Made by a program: the position numbers and the translations under genes | The notes under the pieces: generated by a model | The model's input: the letters and a program-made list of their open reading frames with translations, nothing else | What the model was told of the DNA's origin: nothing | Databases searched by the model: none | Assembly (NCBI GenBank): GCA_027886185.1 | Contig: WOAB01000878.1 | Span: 4,600,001-4,664,000, forward strand | Source of the DNA: Rheum nobile | Taxonomy: Eukaryota > Streptophyta > Magnoliopsida > Caryophyllales > Polygonaceae | Reading direction: 5' to 3' | Length of the DNA: 64,000 bases | In this document: piece by piece, positions 37,171-47,500 of the stretch | Numbering within the stretch: position 1 is the stretch's first letter | Layout of the letters: each line of letters opens with the position of its first letter

Positions 37171-37786
37171 AATTTTTTTTACTAATGCGTAGTAGTACAT
37201 GTCGACCGAAAAATACATACATAACAAAATAAACATAATATCCTTCAGCTTTGAATATGGTTACTAGATATATAACTTGGGGACGCCGACATATTAGTTC
37301 AAACACTAATGCATCATTAATTTCCAATTCATGGAATCTTAAAAAATCCCGCCAGCCATTGCCAAATCTGTATCGATTCCCACTCGTTGCGATACACACA
37401 GGCAAAGTAGCATCACCACAATCCAGGGTGACTTTCGTTGTTGTTGCAGAACTCAAGAATTTCAAAGCATGCTCCCTCGGGATACTCTGCATATCAGTAA
37501 GTGCATTTAAAGTTGATATTATGAAGTAATCCGAATAATAAATTTACATAATGAAGGATGCGGTGCTTACCACCCGATATTCTGGGTAGAGCATGGTTTG
37601 ATTTAGTACAACAATGAAGCTCTTCGGCTTATCACGTAACATAGCTTCGGCTCTTTCTAATGTTGAAGAAGCAACATCTCCAACATCTCTAGCATCATCA
37701 TCAGAGGTGTAGTTGTTGTCTTCTTCGACAATAGAGGAATTTGAGTCATCGCTGATTACTATCACATTTCTCGACGACGAAGCCAT
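37013..37786 (-). CDS. B3 DNA-binding domain protein, two exons, no visible breaks, in MULE2
   Basis: Exon 1, 37786-37571, encodes MASSSRNVIVISDDSNSS and an acidic Ser/Asp stretch, then KSFIVVLNQTMLYPEYRV, the start of a plant B3 fold. Exon 2, 37486-37013, continues in phase with SIPREHALKFL, VTLDCGDATLPV, NRYRFGNGWRDFLRFHELE and DALVFELI, covering the rest of the B3 barrel. The joint is GTG|GTAAGC to GCAG|AGT. Total length is about 229 aa with one B3 domain (residues ~52-155). The C-terminus reads into the 70-bp tandem repeats and is probably an artefact of them. B3 proteins bind DNA sequence-specifically in the nucleus. No stop or frameshift is seen. Promoter and leader resemble those of the GRF gene. 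Whether it is expressed is unknown. Confidence 0.75.
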
Positions 37787-37871
37787 ACTCTACAACAACC
37801 TTGATATCCCGGATCTGAATAATAGTTGAGTGTTGTGTTTGGATGGATGGGGAAGAGAATGAAATGAGCTA

Positions 37872-37877
37872 TTTATA
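37872..37877 (-). promoter_or_regulatory. TATA box of the B3 gene
   Basis: TATAAA on the minus strand lies 91 bp upstream of the B3 ATG (37786) and just inside the palindrome at 37893-37930. A second tataaat-like word is present about 10 bp further out. Confidence 0.55.
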
Positions 37878-37889
37878 GGCATCTATAAA

Positions 37890-38097
37890 TCTGACCGTTT
37901 ATGCGCTTACATTAAGCGCATAAACGGTCAGAATCATACCCGTTACATTTGACCGTTACATAGGTATTGGGTCCAAATTTAGGCCCAATACCTGTGCGCC
38001 TACATTAAGCGCACAGGTATTGGGCCCAAATTTAGGCCCAATACATGTGCGCCTACATTAAGCGCACATGTATTGGGCCTAAATTTGGGCCCAATAC
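37890..38097 (-). repeat. TIR-like palindrome array next to the B3 gene
   Basis: Three palindromes: tatgcgcttacattaagcgcata with gaccgtt/aacggtc flanks, then two of the tgtgcgcctacattaagcgcaca type. They are separated by attgggcccaaatttaggcccaat spacers, which are themselves palindromic. It corresponds unit by unit to the array at 35925-36110. Confidence 0.8.
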
Positions 38098-38363
38098 TCG
38101 AAACTATAAGTCTTATGAAGTTATACGAAATAATATACTAATGTAACCCGGAACTCTTGTTTTGTGGAAAACTCTACCAATTTTTATAAATTACGATAAC
38201 TGTCTGAAACTCTTGTTTTGGGCCCATTTCGCATTTCCCGGGTTTTTGCCATATTTCGGGACTAATCCATGAAAAGTATGAAAAATAACATAAAATGTAC
38301 ATAATACAAAACACATACATAACAATTTGTGGCCATAACAATCTGTGACCATACATAACAACC
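38098..38363. other. Spacer between the B3 promoter and the PMD gene 3' end
   Basis: No gene. It contains a duplicated aactcttgttttg word and a tcttatgaagttatac stretch resembling 36111-36640. Confidence 0.4.
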
Positions 38364-40386
38364 CTAATCGCCACCTGACTGACTCCCACTACCCTCCTCA
38401 TCCTCGTGTATAGAATCCGTAAAAATCTGTGATCGAGACGCACGGGGTGGAGGGGTGGCCATCGGAGGAGTGTCATCAATCAGCATATGCAATAGACGCC
38501 TCATGAACACCTGAACCTCCTCGGCGGTAATAACGCTCCTATCCATCGGCCTATCTAAATATGCATGGAGCTCACCTGCAACCAACTGGTTCCGATGTAT
38601 TTGTAATGACAATACCCATTAGAATATATATATAATAATTTAATAATAAACATTTATTGAATTAAACGAATTAAACATACCGCAAGAGTGTCCACCGTAG
38701 GTGTGGGATGGACACAGCCGGCGGGACGATCCTGTCTAGTGGATCTGGGATCCACCAACACATTAGAATAATCGTCCAACCAATCGAGATAGGCATCCGT
38801 CACATCCTAATACTGCGTGGTTAGTGGATCGTCAATCCGGATCAGAGGCCTCGAATCCTCATCTCACGCCCCCAACAGATCATCATGGAATGTGACGTCA
38901 TAATGACGAAGGTTGTTCCCGCGGGTGACTGATTTGGGTTGTGGAGGTAACTCTGGGATCCCCTGCAGGTGCCTAAACTGCCACAGGATGCGGTCTGGCA
39001 AATACGGCTCCTATAGATCCAAGATCTGTATTATACCTCTGAACATAGAAGGAGCGTACTCCGGCCGGTCGAATGATACCCGAGCGAAAGGAAATCACTG
39101 ATCATGTAACATGTAATTTATATGAAATTAGTATTTTGCGTCAATATATATTATAAAATAAACTATTAATATAATGAAACAGATTACCTCCTCATATCTG
39201 ATGTTGTTTAGAATCTGGCGCATACATACCAAACGACCAGGGTACTTGCCCTGTGGAACCACCTGGCCCTCTCTGAAAGCAGCAGCATCAACGCCAATGG
39301 CAGCAGGGTCCATGACATAATGTCCACGAAAATGGGGAAAATACGTCCATATCCATGACTGTAAATCAGGATCAAACGATAAGAATAAAAATATATTTAT
39401 AACAGTAGGATTTAATTTTTTTCATTTAAAATGACATTTCTTACCCTCAACAGTATGCCAGAAATGGCAATGCCATGTGCATCTCGTCTAGAAACCTGGC
39501 CTAAGCTCTTGTACAGTAAGGCCAATATCCCAGCTCCACATGCGTACCGGCCGGTGGTCGAAAAGCAACGACAACCACTTGTGCTTGATTGCCTTCGTAG
39601 ACTTGTCCACCATCACTGTACTGCCGAGCAACAGGAACAGATACAGTGTAGCTATGGCACGCTCGTCCCTCTGCGACGCCCTCATCCTCTGCACGAGCTC
39701 AGTCTAAAGCCAGCCCAATGGAATTCCGTCGTCGCTGTACCATCTCTACACCTGTGTGGTGTCGGCATGCCCAAAGAAGTACGCGACCCTCTGAATCAGA
39801 TCTATACCTACGCTACCCATGCAGCTCCTCCTGTCAATCGGCACCCTGAGAATCTCATAAACATCATGCAATGTAATGGTCATCTCGTCCCATGGAAAAT
39901 GGAACGAGGATGTATCAGGGTGCCATCTCTCGACAAAAGCAGACACCAACACAAGATCCACTGCCTTAGTGCCTAGAGTGCGTAGATGGGTGAGACCGCT
40001 ACGCTCCGTCAGCTGAAACCATGTGTCTGGCCCGGGTCTGATATACCGCTCGAGCGAAGAGGTCCATCCGACGTGAAAGTGGACCTTCAAGACCTTGCGG
40101 TCCTGAATGTTCGATAATTAATATTAGTTACAAAAATTAAAATTAAAATTTATATTTCAACTAAAACGGGACTATACACTAAATACGTACCAAATCTAAG
40201 GCGGCTGGCGGCGCTGACGCCCCGTACCACGGGGAGCCTGAGCATCTGATGCAACCTCCTTTGGATCAGCCTCCTTTGGAGTAGCCTCCTCTGAAGCAGC
40301 ATCTGGATCGGCCTCTCCTCGACCTCTCTTGCGTCGGTTTCGCGGAAGGATGGGGGCAGCAATATGGACAGGAGGGCCAGGAGGGG
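38364..40386 (-). pseudogene. Second PMD gene (MULE2), truncated at its 5' end
   Basis: Homologue of the MULE1 PMD gene with the same exon plan. Pieces: ~40386-40190 (basic/acidic linker with RRKRGRGEADPDA), 40102-39445 (core: ERSGLTHLRTLG, FVERWHPDTSSFHFPWDEMT, LYLFLLLGSTVMVDKS), 39358-39188 (WTYFPHFRGHY), ~39099-38681 and ~38605-38364 (LVAGELHAYL...TPPPRASRSQIFTDS, acidic tail). TAG codons interrupt the core (for example directly after ADTTQV near 39746), and the fourth exon has several stops. The first exon and promoter are absent: at 40387 the sequence switches to an LTR. Transcription would have run toward the transposase, reproducing the convergent layout of MULE1 in mirror image. Confidence 0.82.
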
Positions 40387-41227
40387 TGATCAACGCTACT
40401 TTGTAGGGTTTAACTAGGAGTTGTTACCGGTGTTTTGGGTACCATTTGGAGATGTTTAGAGCACAACTGTGAAGATTAGAGTTATTTCAAGACTATGAAG
40501 AACTAAGCACTTTTGTTTAGTCCGACGATCGAAGCCTTCATTTGATATATGATTGTGAGGTTATAATTCTTTTCCTATTCCTTTGGATTATATCTTTTCT
40601 CTTGAGCTTATTCCTATTGATTCTTATTGATTTGACTAGATTGATCACCTAGTTGATATTAGTAATTGTCTATTGCTAGGGTTTGGATATTTCGGGTTGA
40701 GATTCCTTATCTTGTGTAGCAAACATGATATTCTAGGACGGGTAGGACTAGTTTATTGTGAAAGAGAATTGATTATATGTTAAATACTACGGGTCGTGGT
40801 GTTGCATGTATCTTGGTTAATCCCTATGCTTCTTGCTGCTATTGAATTAAATCTTGAAGGTTGGTAGGGATTGTTTAATAGTTAGGGTTACCAGGACGGA
40901 TAGGACTGGTAACTAATTCAGAATAGAGACAGGAATAGTCATAGGAAGGAATAGAGATAATCTATGACCAATCAATCGAATGAATGGTGGATATTTGTTT
41001 GGCTAAGTGTTTTTCCTAAATTGATTACAAACCTTTGCTTTTATGTACTTTGTTTACTTGTTTTACAACCAATCAATCAAAACCCCCCTTTGTTACTATT
41101 GCATGCAAATTGACATAAAGAAAGACAACTCCTCCATGTGGGATTCGACCCTTGGTTGCATTTGCTACTTGTTTAGGTTTGTTTAGGATTTACTTTGATT
41201 AGGCGATACGACTTTAGCCCTCGATCA
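40387..41227 (+). repeat. LTR-like sequence (probable solo or partial LTR, plus orientation)
   Basis: It starts TGATCAACGCTACTTTGTAGGG and ends CCCTCGATCA. In reverse complement it parallels the LTRs at 26193 and 50538, including the conserved gggtcgaatcccaca motif (41141-41155 on minus) and the ctactttgtagggc-type end. The flanking five bases differ (agggg versus gaagg), so no target duplication is present. A rearrangement or truncated element is more likely than a clean solo LTR. Confidence 0.6.
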
Positions 41228-41338
41228 GAAGGCGCACCGGCTTAGTAGTTATAATTATTAATATGTTGATGCTTCTACCAGTGGGTTTTCAATTTAGTGA
41301 GTTAGCTTAATTTTAGATAAATATAGATCGATTAGCCG

Positions 41339-41755
41339 CAGAGGCGAAGCTACTTGAGGCCCAGAGGGAGCTATAGCCCCCGTTGAAAAAAAAAACATTT
41401 TTTTTCAAAAAATAAAATAAAATTTTTAAGCTTTTTTTATCCTTATTTAATATGAAAATATAATTTCAGTCAGCCCTAATAAATTTAAGCCATGAAAATG
41501 AAATTAACTTAAATTTTCCCGCTTATCTCATTTGAAAATGCATCTTTAGCCAATCCTAACAGATTTAAGTCAAAAAAATAAAATTACTTATGTTTTTTTC
41601 CCTCATCTCATGTAAAAATTACCTTAAGCTTCATAAGAAAATTAAAATTGTTTTTTACGAAATAGGATTTAAGTCACGTTGGATTTAAGCCATACAATAT
41701 TTTTATCACACAGGATTTTAGCCCCCTCTAGGGTAAAATCTTGGCTCCGCACCTG
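41339..41755. mobile_element. hAT-type MITE with 8-bp TSD
   Basis: Ends CAGAGGCGAAGCTA and TTGGCTCCGCACCTG are inverted repeats of the CAGAGGCGGAGCCA type seen in plant hAT elements. They are flanked by attagccg (41331-41338) and attagcgg (41756-41763), an 8-bp duplication with one mismatch. The interior is AT-rich, with repeated ttaagcc words and no coding capacity. Confidence 0.82.
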
Positions 41756-42040
41756 ATTAGCGGATCTATCTAGATAGTGGAATTCTATGCCTTAAGCTAC
41801 GTATGTTTATTTATAATAATTGTACTTCTTTCACCAAATGAGCATGCTTGGCAGGACACTTAATGATTCACATTTCCTGTGTACTTGGCCTTTTTTTCTT
41901 TAGATTTTGAACATGCTTTGCTGTAAATAGTCTCTTGAGGGGTCAAATTTCATGAAATAAAACAATTTTGTGTTTGAGAATGAAATGTCATGAAATGGAT
42001 CCTCGATGTTTTAAATCCTAAACCCGTTTTAAAACCTTTG

Positions 42041-42053
42041 GCTCTGATACCAC
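42041..42053 (-). other. Primer-binding site (initiator tRNA-Met type) beyond the 3' LTR
   Basis: On the minus strand tggtatcagagcc follows the LTR end (…gtgttaca) by a few bases. It normally belongs after a 5' LTR, yet here it lies outside the 3' LTR of the gag-pol element, followed by about 17 bp of matching leader. Confidence 0.8.
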
Positions 42054-42057
42054 AACT

Positions 42058-44478
42058 GTAACACCCCCAAAACTTAACCCTTTTGGAAAGGTATTACCGC
42101 CAGTGACCCCAGTGTTCCTTACCGAGATCACCCAAGGCTTTACCAAATAAATACAATTTATGAAATGCAATTGATATACAAAGATCAAGCATTAAATTCC
42201 AAAACATAACATTGTTGAGGAAACAAGAGTTACGGGATTACAACCCAATCCCGAATAGGTCAAAACATAGTTTAAACCAAACACAACGGAAGACTAAGAA
42301 AGTACATTACAATCAGAGTTATTGTCCAAAGGATCATAACCTGATTAAAGAAATAATTAAAACATTCAAAAACCACCGCCGACTCCATAGTCCTTCTAAT
42401 CTTCTGAGCTACTTCTTAACTGATGTGACGAATCAAACGGATGACACCAGCCAACCATGCAAGGGAAAATATTGGTTGGTTAGTCTAAATGAATAGACTA
42501 GCAAGGGTAAAAAGCAGACTGGTTCGAAGCAGTCATATTAGGTTAGACTCATCGCTTCTCGGATAATAACCGATAACGGTAGTCAACCATCATATTCCTA
42601 CTGGAATAAACAAGAGGTATGCACAGGAGAAGATTCTGGAAGACTGAATCTTCACAGAAATCAACTCGAAAAGAGACTCCAAGAGATTGAGTCTTTAAGG
42701 AAGTAATGACAAATCTGGAATATTACAGAATCATACAACAATGATTTAAAACTGACTGAGATGCTTCGGTTCACGACCAACCTCATCGCCTACAGCGAAT
42801 CTAGATTGGAAAGAGAACGTACTACATTCAAGTCAAGACGAGTTTTCCTAGCTGCACTGAACTTAGCTGCACTACTCGCCCAAGGTGTATTAATTATGTG
42901 CGTCAAGGTAGCACTTATCTGATTTATGTTTCAAAAACACACATCACGTTATAGACTTTTACATGTGTACCCCACCAGTGGGACGACACATCTTAGTATA
43001 CGTTTCGTCGAGAGTGAAGTATACCGAAATGTTTGTGACACCAGCTAAGTGTCCTGTCTCTACACACATGTGTAAGAGACCGATCATGATCATAGAATAG
43101 TACCAGATGGGGACGAGCCACCCCGATACCAGATTATAAAGAAACGATTGGACAGAGTCCGAGTAACGTTCCTATCTAACAGTGCTAACTAAACAGTTAC
43201 AACACCACAACAGTTACAGGATAAATCCACATAAAGGCCCGAAACGCGATCACAGATAATAGCGTTGTTCTAACAGATATACAACCTATTATATGATTTT
43301 CAAAACAGTTTATCAAAACCGTTTCCAGACAAATAGAATATTCATTCCAAATTAATTACTCAGATAAACTACTGATAATTAATGTAAATATGGAACGAAA
43401 GAGCAAGAGCGAACCGCCACTTGCCTTACTCCGCAGAATAGTCTAAAGACGTCACTGGATTCTGGGCTCGACACGGTATAGTTCCGACAGCACAACAACC
43501 TTCGAGTCGACCCATAAAAGGAACCCTAAGTTAGATCCGACATAAACAGTACGAATCTAAACACGGCGAAAGAACACGAAAGGAAAGACGCCACGACGAC
43601 AACTGACCAAGCCAAAGCCACGAAGGTGTTCTGGGCACTGGCGGCGGTCGCTGTTCTTGGCGGCGGTCGCCGTTCTTGGCGGCGGTCGCCGCGAAGAACA
43701 CGGCGGTCGCCGTGACGAACTCAGACGACACAGAACGAGAGAAAACTCACCCCAAAACACGAGTGGTTTGGCCTCCTTCGACTTGCTTTGGCTTCTAACC
43801 TCCAAGGCTAACCAAAAGCTTCACAAAGGCACTCTGGAAACACCACTACAACACCGACGAAAACTTCAAAAATTCCGGCGAAGGCACAACTCCGGCGAGA
43901 GGCGAATTTGGCAGAGGTTTGGTGCTTGGATGGCTCAAAACCTCTCCCCTAGCACCTCCTTTTATAGCCAAAGTGTCTGAAGCATTCAACCAAACCCTGA
44001 GACGCGGCTGAAAGCAAGATCGGCGCCCTCGATTTCCACCGGCGACCAACGGGCAATGCCCACTGGACAATCACGGCGGTCGCCGTTTTTGCCTGCGGCG
44101 GGCACGCGGCGGTCGCCGTAAATGCGGTGGTCGCCGTTGCCAGGTCTGTCGCGGCCAGCTAGGAGCTGACACGCTGACTCCTCGGGCCCAACCACGGCGG
44201 TCGCCGTTTCTGAACGGCGGTCGCCGTTTCTCCCTTCTCCCGCCCGTTCAGCTTTGAACGAACCAGACGTTAAACCGGGATAAAAATTATCGTACGCGAA
44301 TGACAATTAAAATCTAAGGCACCTTGTCTGTATATTATTTCACTGAGAAAAATATTACAGATACAGAGCACATTACAGAATGTATCAAGCTACCTGAATT
44401 AAATCCGACGTACACAACGGGTACTCGGGAAAATTCCATAATTCCCAAAATAACCTTACAAAAATACGGGGTATCACA
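42058..44478 (-). repeat. Ty3 LTR (3' LTR of the gag-pol element)
   Basis: 2421 bp, TGTAACACCC to GTATCACA on plus. The purine tract aagggggaggagt (minus) lies just inside at about 44480-44495. GC-rich palindromes of the cggcggtcgccg type occur at 43639-43712 and 44073-44232. Compared with 53195-55382 it has an extra segment of ~245-330 bp (about 42370-42730) and fewer 20-bp palindrome units. Confidence 0.9.
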
Positions 44479-44514
44479 ACTCCTCCCCCTTATAAGAAGT
44501 TTCGACCCCGAAAC

Positions 44515-47500
44515 TTAGGTCGAGAATAACTCGGGAAAACGCCTGAGTATATCTGACTCGGTTTCCCACGTCTCCCAAGTAACTTCTTCGGTCCCTGACT
44601 TGGACCACAACACTCGTACCAAAGGTACAATCTTGTTGCGCAAATGTTTCTCCCGACGCTCCAAAATGCGCACGGGCAACTCTTCATAAGTACCATTAGC
44701 TTGAATCTCGATGTCCTCGTAACTAAGTACATGAGACTGATCTGGTACATACTTTCTGAGTAAAGATACGTGGAACACGTTATGTACCGGGTGAGCCGAT
44801 GGTGGCAACGCCAAACGGTACGCTAGAGATCCCACTCTATCCAGAATCTCGAATGGTCCCACGTAGCGAGGGTTAAGCTTCCCACGCTTACCAAATCTGA
44901 AAACTCCATTGGATGGCGATACCTTGACAAAAACATTATCACCGACCTCGAACTCGACAGTCCTGTGCTTCCGATCTGCGTAGGACTTCTGTCGACTCTG
45001 AGCGGTCAACATTCTTTGTCTGATCAAAGCAATGTCTGAAGCCGTCCTTTCGACCAACTCTGGTCCAAGCAGAATTTTGTCGGCATTATCGTCCTAACAA
45101 ATCGGAGATCTGCATCTGCGATCATACAAAGCTTCAAACGGAGCCATCTTGATTGTAGCATGCCAGCTATTGTTATATGTGAACTCAATCAGACTCAAGC
45201 TGTCCTCCCAGCTAGTCGGACGATCGAGCACACAAGCTCTAAGCATATCCTCCAGAGTCTGAATGGTCCTTTCAGACTGGCCATCTGTCTGAGGATGAAA
45301 CGCTGTACTGAACCTCAACTCGGTCCCCATAGCCTTATGAAGTTCCTTCCAGAATCTTGATATGAAACGGCCATCTCGGTCCGATACAATGGTCTTAGGA
45401 ATGCCATGTAAGCGGACAATCTCCTTCTGGTAAACTTCGGCTAGCTTCTGGGTTTCCCATGTGGTCTTGATGGCTATGAAATGAGCACTCTTCGTAAGCC
45501 TATCCACAATTACCCAGATAGTATCTCTCTGACTTCGAGTCTTGGGTAGCCCAGTGACGAAGTCCATGGAAATGTCCTCCCATTTCCATTCTGGCACGGG
45601 GAGAGGTAGCATCTCACCACCTGGTCTGCGGTGTTCGATCTTGACTTTTTGGCAAGTTAAGCACTTTGCCACAAAGTCTGCTACGTCCCACTTCATGTTT
45701 GGCCACCAAAACTTCTTCCTGAGATCCTTGTACATCTTGCTAGAGCCAGGATGCACAGAATAAGCAGATGAATGAGCTTCTCTCATCACCAACTGACGAA
45801 GACCTTCTTTGTCAGGCACACAGATCCGATCCTGAAACCAAAGTGATCCATCATCCTGAACCACAAAACTGGGAGCTTTCCCATCCATCACTTCAATGCT
45901 TAACTTTACCAAGATGATGTCATCGACTTGCTTTTCTTTGATTTGATCCAGCAGTGTAGCCTGAATCTCCATCATACTCAGGTACCCTCTACGTTGGTCA
46001 TATAAGACTTCAATGTCGCATGACTCTTGGTTTAGCTTGGTCTGAGCAGTAAGTAGAGCAACTACAGTCTCATGCGTTGTCTTCCGGCTTAGTGCATCAG
46101 CTACTACATTAGCCTTGCCCGGATGATACAACAACTCCATGTCGTAGTCCTTGAGCAACTCTAGCCAGCGGCGTTGTCTCATATTTAACTCCTTCTGAGT
46201 AAATATATATTTGAGACTTTTGTGGTCGGTGAAGACTTGGCATCTTATACCATAGAGGTAATGCCTCCAAATCTTCAGCGCAAAGACAACCGCTGCTAAC
46301 TCAAGATCATGGGTCGGATAGTTTTCTTCGTAAGTCTTGAGTTGTCTAGATGCGTAAGCAATGACTCTGCCCCTTTGCATCAAAACACAACCGAGACCAT
46401 ACTTGGAAGCATCACTATAGACCACATAATCGTCATTCCCCTCTGGGAGTGCTAACACGGGTGTCGAGGTCAACCGTCGCTTCAACTCCTGGAAACTGAC
46501 CTCGCACTTGTCATTCCAGACAAACTTCTTGTGGACTTTGCGGAGTAGATTGGTCATAGGTAGAGCGATCTTTAAAAATCCTTCTACGAACCTTCTATAA
46601 TACCCGGCAAGTCCAAGAAAATTGCGTACCTCCTTCACGCTCTGGGGCTGTGTCCATTTGGCCACCGCTTCAATCTTTTGGGGATCAACCATAACCCCAT
46701 TTTTATTGATCATGTGGCCTAAGAAAGCCACTTCCTTTATCCAGAATTCACATTTAGACAGTTTAGCAAAAAACTGATGTTGTCTAAGGATCGACAAGGA
46801 AATCCGTAGATGTTCCTCGTGGACTTCTTCATTCGGAGAATAGATCAAGATGTCGTCGATGAAAACCACCACGAACTTATCCAAGTACTGGTGAAAACAT
46901 CGGTTCATCAAATCCATAAAGACAGCTGGAGCATTTGTAAGCCCAAAAGGCATCACTACGAACTCGTAATGACCATATCTGGTCCTAAACGCAGTTCTAG
47001 GAATGTCCTGCTCCCGAATCCTGAGTTGATGATATCCAGATCTTAAGTCGATCTTGGAGAAAACCTTTGCTCCCTGCAATTGGTCCAACAAGTCATCAAT
47101 CCTAGGCAAAGGATACTTGTTCTTGATCGTCACCTTGTTCAACTCTCGATAGTCGATACAAAGTCGGAACGATCCGTCTTTCTTTTTGATGAATAATACC
47201 GGAGCACCCCACAGCGATGCACTCGGCCTGACGTAACCTTTATCAAGAAGATCTTCAAGTTGATTCTTCAATTCTTGCATCTCAGCCGGAGCCATCCGAT
47301 ACGGTGATTTGGAAATCGGTGCCGTACCAGGCTCGAGATCAATAGAAAACTCAACGTCACGGTTCGGGGGTAATCCTGGAATTTCTTCCGGAAAGACATC
47401 CGAAAATTCCCTAACTACAGGAATATCAAGAACCTCAGGTCCATCCTTCTCGGGCGAATCCAAGTAGCAAAGGTACCCGACACATCCTTGTCGTAGTAGC

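Noticed and set aside
42212..42496. 94-aa frame in LTR
   Set aside because: Contained in the 3' LTR segment missing from the sister LTR; no domain and no coding signature.
43557..44306. Arg-rich frames such as NGDRRSETATAV repeats
   Set aside because: Translation of the GC-rich palindromes in the Ty3 LTR, also at 54572-55210; not protein coding.
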